Source of the DNA: Pseudobdellovibrionaceae bacterium | GTDB taxonomy: Bacteria; Bdellovibrionota; Bdellovibrionia; Bdellovibrionales; Bdellovibrionaceae | Direction: 5' to 3' | Assembly (NCBI GenBank): GCA_019637875.1 | Contig: JAHBUW010000002.1 | Location: forward strand, 1-64,000 | DNA: 64,000 nt | Part shown: one piece after another, positions 59,022-64,000 of the stretch | Numbering within the stretch: the first letter of the stretch is position 1 | Layout of the letters: every line of letters begins with the position of its first letter | Notes under the pieces: generated by a model | Database searches by the model: none | Told to the model about the DNA's origin: nothing | The model's input: the letters and a program-made list of their open reading frames with translations, nothing else | Made by a program: the position numbers and the translations under genes

Positions 59022-60322
59022 GTGAATCGGCCGCATCGCAAAACGGCTCCCGCCTGAATCCCACTCTGGGTCTGCCCATGCTGACCTTCTACGGAACGGG
59101 AATGATTCTGGGCGCGGGAATCTACTCCATCATCGGGAAAGCCGCGGGCGAAACCGGTGAGGGACTCTGGCTCGGTTTCCTGGTCGCGGCCGTCGCGGCG
59201 CTGTTGACCGCCCTGTCCTACGCGGAGCTGTCGACGATGTTTCCCAAAGCGGGCGCGGAGTACGTTTACCTCACGCACGCCTTCCCGAGTACGCCCTGGC
59301 TGGGCGCGACGTTGGGAACGCTGATGTCTTTCGCCGGCGCCTCGACCGCGGCGGCGGTCGCCGTGGCTTTCGGCGGTTACCTGCGGGAATTCGCGGACGT
59401 TCCCGTGACCTTGATTGCGCTCGCGGTCGTCGCGTCCTTCACGCTGCTCGCCCTCGCCGGCATCCGCCAATCCGGTTGGGTCACGGCCGTCTCGACGCTG
59501 ATCGAAGCCGGCGGACTCGTTTTGGTGATCGCGCTCGGCTTCATGTCGCCAACCTTCGGTGAAGCCCTGGCGGCGATTCCCCATCAAGGCCTGATGACGG
59601 GCGCGGCCTTGATCGTCTTCGCGTTCTTCGGTTTCGAAAATATCGTGAGTCTGGCCGAGGAGGCTAAACATCCCGAACGCGATCTTCCCCGCGCCATTCT
59701 ATTGAGCCTGGCCATCGCGACCGTGCTTTACTTCTTCGTCGCGTTGGCCGCGGTCAGTCTGATGCCCCCGGCAAAATTGGCCGCCAGCGGCGCGCCCCTG
59801 ATGGAGGCCACGCGCGCCGGATCGCCCCGCATGGCCACGATTCTCGGCGCGGTCGCGTTGTTCGCGACCGCCAACACCGCACTGATCTCGATCATCGGCG
59901 CAAGTCGCGTTTTGTACGGCATGGGTGACGCCGGGGCGATTCCCAAGATGTTCAGCTTCGTCCTCTCAAAAAGAAAAACCCCGTGGCTCGCCACGCTCGT
60001 CACCGCCGGCGCGGCGCTCGCGCTTTTGCCTTTGCGCCAACTCGAAACCATCGCGAGCGTCTCATCCTTCGCGACGCTTTCGGCATTCGCGGCGATCAAC
60101 GTGGCGCTCATCCGGTTACGCTTCACCGATCACGACCGGCGGCGCCCGTTCCGCGTCCCGCTCACGATCGGGCGTTGGCCGATTCTACCGACCGCCGCCG
60201 CCGCGATGGCGGCCGCGTTACTCACGCAGCTGGAAGCCCGGGCTTTTTACGTCGGGGTGCCGCTCATGCTCGTGCTCGTGGCCTTCTTCATGCTCTACGC
60301 TCGATCAAAAAGAAATTCCTGA
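59018..60322 (+). CDS. APC-superfamily amino-acid permease
   Basis: 434 residues with about 12 membrane segments. The APC entry motif is GTGMILGAGIYSIIGKAAGETGEG, the usual substrate-binding break in the first helix, followed by LSYAELSTMFPKAGAEYVYL and FAFFGFENIVSLAEEAKHPERDLPRAI, both hallmark regions of the family. It should carry an amino acid or polyamine across the inner membrane; the substrate cannot be told. It overlaps the RadD stop by 4 nt, so it belongs to the radD operon. The histidine kinase follows 48 nt later. Confidence 0.92.
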   Translation: MSESAASQNGSRLNPTLGLPMLTFYGTGMILGAGIYSIIGKAAGETGEGLWLGFLVAAVAALLTALSYAELSTMFPKAGAEYVYLTHAFPSTPWLGATLGTLMSFAGASTAAAVAVAFGGYLREFADVPVTLIALAVVASFTLLALAGIRQSGWVTAVSTLIEAGGLVLVIALGFMSPTFGEALAAIPHQGLMTGAALIVFAFFGFENIVSLAEEAKHPERDLPRAILLSLAIATVLYFFVALAAVSLMPPAKLAASGAPLMEATRAGSPRMATILGAVALFATANTALISIIGASRVLYGMGDAGAIPKMFSFVLSKRKTPWLATLVTAGAALALLPLRQLETIASVSSFATLSAFAAINVALIRLRFTDHDRRRPFRVPLTIGRWPILPTAAAAMAAALLTQLEARAFYVGVPLMLVLVAFFMLYARSKRNS

Positions 60323-60370
60323 AGTTCAAAGGCGGTTGACCCCGCAAGCACGGGCGCGGACGATACGGTC

Positions 60371-62425
60371 ATGAAGTTCACGTCCGCGCATCCCGGTCTG
60401 CGTCTCGCCATCATCCTACTCGTGGGCGTTCTGCTCACCTTTATCGCCGCGGACATCGCGCTCCAACCCTTACGTTACGATCGTGTTTTCAACGCCGGCG
60501 ACTCTTTAACCCTCGCGAGCGGCGAGACGTTCGTGCTCGAGGCCGACGACTTGATTCAAGAGCCCGGGGAAATCGACAAGGTCCCGCGGCTCTGGCGTTT
60601 CTACGAACGCCAAGGAAAACTCCACGAAGCGCTCAGCGCGGGACGACTTCAAGTCGCGGGCGAAGATTTAACCGGACGACGCGCCTCGATCGCCGATCTG
60701 CCCCCGCTTTTCTGGGTGCACGTCTTCGTCGCGTTCGCGGGAATACTGATCTCGGGTTGGTTATGGTCTTTGAAATCGCGCGATTTAGCCGCGACCTTTT
60801 TCGCCGGCAGCGGCGCGGGGCTTTTCATTTCGGCCATCCCGGCGGGTGTTTATACGACGCGCGAACTCGCGCTTCCCGCCACGACGTTTCGGGTGCTCGA
60901 AGAACTGAACGCGATCGGCGCATCCATCTTCGGCATCAGCATGATCGGGCTCTTCTTGGTGTTCCCAAGGCGCTTGAAATCGTGGCGGCCACTTTTCATC
61001 GGCCTCAGCATCGCCTTCGCACTTTGGACTTTTCTCTTCGCGATGAAGTGGACGCCGGATTGGGCCAACGTCAATTTGATCACCTCGAGTGAAATGTTGG
61101 TCATCTGCGCGGTGATCGGCGCGCAGTTCTTCGCGACCCGGCGCGATCCCGTCGCACGCGCCTCGTTGACCTGGTTGGGGGTGTCGGTCCTTCTGGGCGC
61201 GGGTGGATTCATCGCGCTGAACTCCGTGCCGCTGGTCTTGAAGAAGACGCCGCTGAATCAAGGCTATGCGTTCATGTTCTTCGTGATCATTTACCTCGGC
61301 CTGGCTGCGGGCCTTACACGCTATCGCCTGTTCGACGTCGGACAATGGGCGTTTCGCCTTCTGTACTACGCGATCGGCGCCGCCCTCTTGATCTTGATGG
61401 ACGCGGCGTTGATCTACGCCTTGGGGATGGAGCGGGTCTCGGCCTTGGGTCTGTCCCTACTGCTGATCGCCTCGTTATATCTGCCGCTACGCGATTTGAT
61501 CTGGCGACGGATCGCGCGTCGCACGAACGTGGAACCCGACGTGCTTCTTGCGGATGCGATGCACGTCGCGCTGGCCGCCACCGCCGGTGAGCGCACGGAC
61601 CGCTGGAACGCGGTCCTACGCAAGCTTTTCGACCCTCTCGAGCTGACGGTGAACGCGACTCCCGTCGCCGAAACGCAAGTCACCGACGACGGCCTCACTT
61701 TACTGGTGCCGCCGTTGGCCGGTTCTTCATCTTTGAAAATCGCGTACCCGATGGGGGGACGCGCCCTTTTCGATCGTGCCACGTTGAACCTGGCCCGCCA
61801 GCTCGTGCGGCTTGTGCAACAAGCCGAACTTGATCGCCAGGCCTACGATCGCGGGGTTTTGGAAGAGCGGCGGCGGGTCGCCCAAGATCTGCATGACGAT
61901 GTCGGCGCGCGGCTTTTGACCGGCTTGAACACGTCCGACGAAAAGACTCGCTCGACGCTGGAAGGTGCCCTGGCCGATATCCGTTCGATCGTGAGCGGTA
62001 TGTCGGGCGAAACCGTCACCTGGGAAAGACTGCTGGCGGACACTCGTTACGAATGCACGCAGCGCTTGGATTCCGCCCGATTGGAATTGCGGTGGACGGC
62101 CGAGCCGCACGCCTTCGCTTCCCGCGTGGTGCCCGAGGCCCTGCGCAAACTCGTCACCTCGGCTTTACGGGAAAGCGTCTCGAACATCGTTCGCCACGCC
62201 CAGGCCCGAAAGGTCCAAGTCACGTTCGAATTCCGTCGGGAATCGCTGCATCTTCAAATCGAAGATGACGGCCGCGGCCCCGAAGCCAAACCGGCGGGCG
62301 AGCGGGAAGGCTTCGGTCTGAAAAGTCTGGAGCGGCGGGTCCATGCGATTGGGGGCAGTTGGTCCCTGAACGCCTTGAATCCCGGCACCCGCCTGGAAAT
62401 TCGCACGCCAATGCCCGTTGAATAA
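60371..62425 (+). CDS. Membrane sensor histidine kinase of the NarX/DesK type
   Basis: 684 residues. One N-terminal segment is followed by an external domain of about 90 residues, then about seven further membrane segments (residues 115-375), so sensing is probably across or inside the membrane. A short helical linker leads to HisKA_3-type dimerisation with H508 (RRVAQDLHDDVGARLL), then an ATPase domain (ALRESVSNIVRHAQA, DDGRGPEAK, GFGLKSLERRVHAIGG). It should phosphorylate the LuxR-type regulator that starts 17 nt after its stop. It follows the amino-acid permease by 48 nt. Confidence 0.92.
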   Translation: MKFTSAHPGLRLAIILLVGVLLTFIAADIALQPLRYDRVFNAGDSLTLASGETFVLEADDLIQEPGEIDKVPRLWRFYERQGKLHEALSAGRLQVAGEDLTGRRASIADLPPLFWVHVFVAFAGILISGWLWSLKSRDLAATFFAGSGAGLFISAIPAGVYTTRELALPATTFRVLEELNAIGASIFGISMIGLFLVFPRRLKSWRPLFIGLSIAFALWTFLFAMKWTPDWANVNLITSSEMLVICAVIGAQFFATRRDPVARASLTWLGVSVLLGAGGFIALNSVPLVLKKTPLNQGYAFMFFVIIYLGLAAGLTRYRLFDVGQWAFRLLYYAIGAALLILMDAALIYALGMERVSALGLSLLLIASLYLPLRDLIWRRIARRTNVEPDVLLADAMHVALAATAGERTDRWNAVLRKLFDPLELTVNATPVAETQVTDDGLTLLVPPLAGSSSLKIAYPMGGRALFDRATLNLARQLVRLVQQAELDRQAYDRGVLEERRRVAQDLHDDVGARLLTGLNTSDEKTRSTLEGALADIRSIVSGMSGETVTWERLLADTRYECTQRLDSARLELRWTAEPHAFASRVVPEALRKLVTSALRESVSNIVRHAQARKVQVTFEFRRESLHLQIEDDGRGPEAKPAGEREGFGLKSLERRVHAIGGSWSLNALNPGTRLEIRTPMPVE

Positions 62426-62442
62426 TCGGGTCGTTTCGTTCT

Positions 62443-63123
62443 ATGCTGATCGCAATGAACGCCCTGTGCCTGATTGTCGAAGACCAAATCGAATCGCGTA
62501 AACTTCTCGTGGATCTGGTTCGCCGGACCTTCCCCGCTCTGACCATCGAGACCGTCGGTTCAGCCCGGGATGCGTTGAGTTGGATCGCGAGTCGTGCGGC
62601 ACAGCCCCAAGGCCCTTCTTTGAAACTCGCGCTCGTCGATTTGGGCCTTCCGGACGGATCGGGAGTCGATCTGATCCGTGCGCTCAGCGAGAAAGAGCCC
62701 CACGCCGTCAGCATCGTCGTCACCATTTACGATGACGACAACTATCTTTTCGATGCGCTCGCCGCCGGGGCTGGCGGTTACTTGTTAAAAGGTGGCGATC
62801 CGCAACTTCTCTCAGAAACCCTGCGCCGCCTCGACCAAGGCGAGCCGCCTTTGTCCCCCTCCATCGCGCGCCGTTTGGTCGCGCATTTCCGCACGCCCGT
62901 GGAAACTCGCGCCACCGAACCCCACACGGGCGCGGAACTCAGCCCGCGCGAACGCGAAACTTTGACGCTTTTGGGACGCGGATTGACCGTTTCGGAATCG
63001 GCGCGGGAAATGGGACTGAGCCCGCAAACCGTCGCGGGCTACGTTAAAGTCATTTACCAAAAACTCCACGTATCGAATCGCGCCGCCGCCATTCGCGTGG
63101 GTATCCGACGCGGACTCGTTTAA
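62443..63123 (+). CDS. LuxR/NarL-type response regulator
   Basis: 226 residues (an internal ATG at 62455 is another possible start). The receiver domain has the acidic pair at IVEDQ, phospho-acceptor D66 (LALVDLGLPDGSG), the Thr in VVTIYDDDN and Lys in GYLLKGG. The output domain is LuxR-type: LSPRERETLTLLGRGLTVSESAREMGLSPQTVAGYVKVIYQKLHVSNRAAAIRVGI. It is the expected partner of the kinase directly upstream. Its target genes are unknown. Its stop codon overlaps the convergent DUF1904 gene by 4 nt. Confidence 0.93.
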   Translation: MLIAMNALCLIVEDQIESRKLLVDLVRRTFPALTIETVGSARDALSWIASRAAQPQGPSLKLALVDLGLPDGSGVDLIRALSEKEPHAVSIVVTIYDDDNYLFDALAAGAGGYLLKGGDPQLLSETLRRLDQGEPPLSPSIARRLVAHFRTPVETRATEPHTGAELSPRERETLTLLGRGLTVSESAREMGLSPQTVAGYVKVIYQKLHVSNRAAAIRVGIRRGLV

Positions 63124-63455
63124 CTTCCGAAGTGGCGGCCGTTTTCATAGTACGCGGTGCGGCCCAAGGGCAGAAAACAAACAACCACATCACCTTCCGG
63201 ATGAATCGCCCGCAGGTGGCGGGTGATGAGTTCCGCCGCTTGATCTTGCATCGCCGGCCCACGATCAAACCAAAGCACTTCGCAGAAGGGATCCCCCGCG
63301 GTAGGTTTCCCCGCGGAGAATAACTTCGAAGAGATCAACTCCAAAGTGTAGTGATCCGCAGGCGTTTGCGTCAGTGACGCGAGCTCGGGGATCATCTTTT
63401 CGCTTAGGTGCTGCACTTTTTCTTCGGTCAAAAATCGAACGCGTAAATGAGGCAT
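63120..63455 (-). CDS. DUF1904-family protein
   Basis: 111 residues from the ATG at 63453-63455; an upstream extension is open but would include the antisense of the next gene's leader. The DUF1904 pattern is seen: MPHLRVRFLTEEKV at the start, then LASLTQTPADHYTLELISSKLF and EVLWFDRGPAMQDQAAELITRHLR, ending YYENGRHFG. The fold resembles small tautomerase/MIF-like proteins (alternating strands and helices), but there is no N-terminal Pro at residue 2 in the catalytic sense beyond Pro2 itself. Pro2 is present (M-P-H), so tautomerase-type chemistry is possible. Cytoplasmic. Confidence 0.82.
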   Translation of the reverse strand: MPHLRVRFLTEEKVQHLSEKMIPELASLTQTPADHYTLELISSKLFSAGKPTAGDPFCEVLWFDRGPAMQDQAAELITRHLRAIHPEGDVVVCFLPLGRTAYYENGRHFGS

Positions 63456-63535
63456 CGAAACAAGATTCACGATCCGCAATCCCGAGTCAAGGCGACGCAG
63501 TTGACACCCTCCCGAGAGCGATTTAACCCGGTAGG

Positions 63536-64000
63536 GTGATTTTTCTGCTGCGAGTCCTTTTTCTTTTAAGCCTGTCGACTCCCTCATTCGCGCAGGCGAC
63601 GGACGGTTGTTCGGTTATACCGGGCTGCAAAAAACTTTACGAGGCGAAGCATGAACCTTTCGTCGCTTCGATCACGGTCCTGACCGACTACTCCGGGCAG
63701 GTTCGCCACCTGCTCAACGTCAACTACTTCGAGAACGAATCCTCCACGCTGCGTTTTTGCGCTGGCTCGAACGTCCGTGATCTTGATCTCATCATCGTCA
63801 CCGGTCCGCCGGAAAAGCCCACGACTTTCCGCAGGGCGATGCTGCTCAGTTGCCCGCGCGATTTCGGCGCCCATCCGGTTCTGCGCAACAGCGCACGCTG
63901 GACGGTCGAGATGGAAGAGCATCCCGAACTCTGGGATCTGCTGTTCCCGCTGGATGTGGAGGGCGTACGACGCTTGAAACTTCAGGTCGCGGTTGTCAAT
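63536..64000 (+). CDS. Secreted protein, C-terminus cut by window edge
   Basis: Open from a GTG at 63536 to the last base (155 codons). The signal peptide is clear (IFLLRVLFLLSLSTPSFAQA), so it is exported. The visible mature part is about 135 residues with Cys at GCSVIPGCKK, LRFCAGS and LLSCPRD. The strands VASITVLTDYSGQV and LDLIIVTGPPEKP suggest a beta-rich fold. No family is recognised. TTGACA at 63501-63506 could be a -35 box, but no good -10 is seen. It is divergent from the DUF1904 gene (80 nt apart). Confidence 0.75.
   Translation, partial: MIFLLRVLFLLSLSTPSFAQATDGCSVIPGCKKLYEAKHEPFVASITVLTDYSGQVRHLLNVNYFENESSTLRFCAGSNVRDLDLIIVTGPPEKPTTFRRAMLLSCPRDFGAHPVLRNSARWTVEMEEHPELWDLLFPLDVEGVRRLKLQVAVVN

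Noticed and set aside
1-64000. CRISPR array, tRNA, rRNA, integrase or transposase
   Set aside because: No regular spaced repeats, cloverleaf-like genes or transposase/integrase domains were seen on either strand. A small RNA or divergent tRNA could still be missed by eye.

Overview
The window looks like ordinary chromosome from a free-living or predatory bacterium of the Bdellovibrio lineage (Bdellovibrionota/Oligoflexia). This is inferred from gene content and style: GC near 60 %, dense short operons with ATGA or TAATG overlaps, many lineage-restricted secreted proteins and lipoproteins (lipobox endings such as QNC and AAC), and a LexA operator of the TTAC...GTAA type. No rRNA, tRNA, CRISPR array, integrase or transposase gene was found. 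Both ends cut a gene: a sensor histidine kinase at base 1 and a secreted protein at base 64000.

Layout. 1-4.2 kb: membrane histidine kinase (partial), lipoprotein, OmpR-type response regulator and a secreted protein. 4.2-10.1 kb: a large periplasmic coiled protein, a minus-strand operon of PP2C phosphatase, M23 peptidase and small membrane protein, and a TonB-like protein. 10.2-17.7 kb: AceE-type pyruvate dehydrogenase E1 coupled to an alpha/beta hydrolase, a methyltransferase, a HAD phosphatase and a fused two-domain peptide ABC ATPase. 17.8-22.9 kb: lipoproteins, a trypsin-like protease coupled to an FMN reductase, and membrane proteins. 23.0-29.6 kb: SOS mutagenesis locus lexA-imuA-imuB-dnaE2 with a palindromic operator in the lexA promoter. 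29.9-32.7 kb: secreted proteins and a polysaccharide deacetylase. 32.7-39.0 kb: minus-strand operon tesA-like, ybbA-like, ybbP-like, sua5, plsC-like and a membrane protein. 39.0-44.4 kb: RRM protein, SlyD-like isomerase, then HNH protein, acetyltransferase, adenosine-deaminase-like protein and AmpG-like permease. 44.4-50.2 kb: a protein with three receiver-like modules, a PAS histidine kinase overlapping an acyl-CoA dehydrogenase, and an SDR. 50.4-55.4 kb: two tandem cysteine-rich secreted paralogues, a TauE-like permease with its DUF1634 partner, and a small c-type cytochrome. 55.4-64 kb: PPK2, thioesterase, RadD helicase, amino-acid permease, a NarL-type two-component pair, a DUF1904 protein and the partial secreted protein.

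The most unusual signal is in the intergenic DNA. Genes here often end in long hairpins placed on or just after the stop codon. Two of them (14268-14472 and 29580-29770) share a 53-nt core that matches at 45 positions and lie in the same orientation relative to the gene upstream. Their long stems are unrelated in sequence, yet each is self-complementary. This looks like a family of structured RNA or DNA elements with a fixed core and locus-specific arms. A third long hairpin with a different core starts on the lexA stop codon, so the mutagenesis cassette has a long hairpin on each side. A smaller inverted-repeat motif beginning CTGTCTAA occurs three times.
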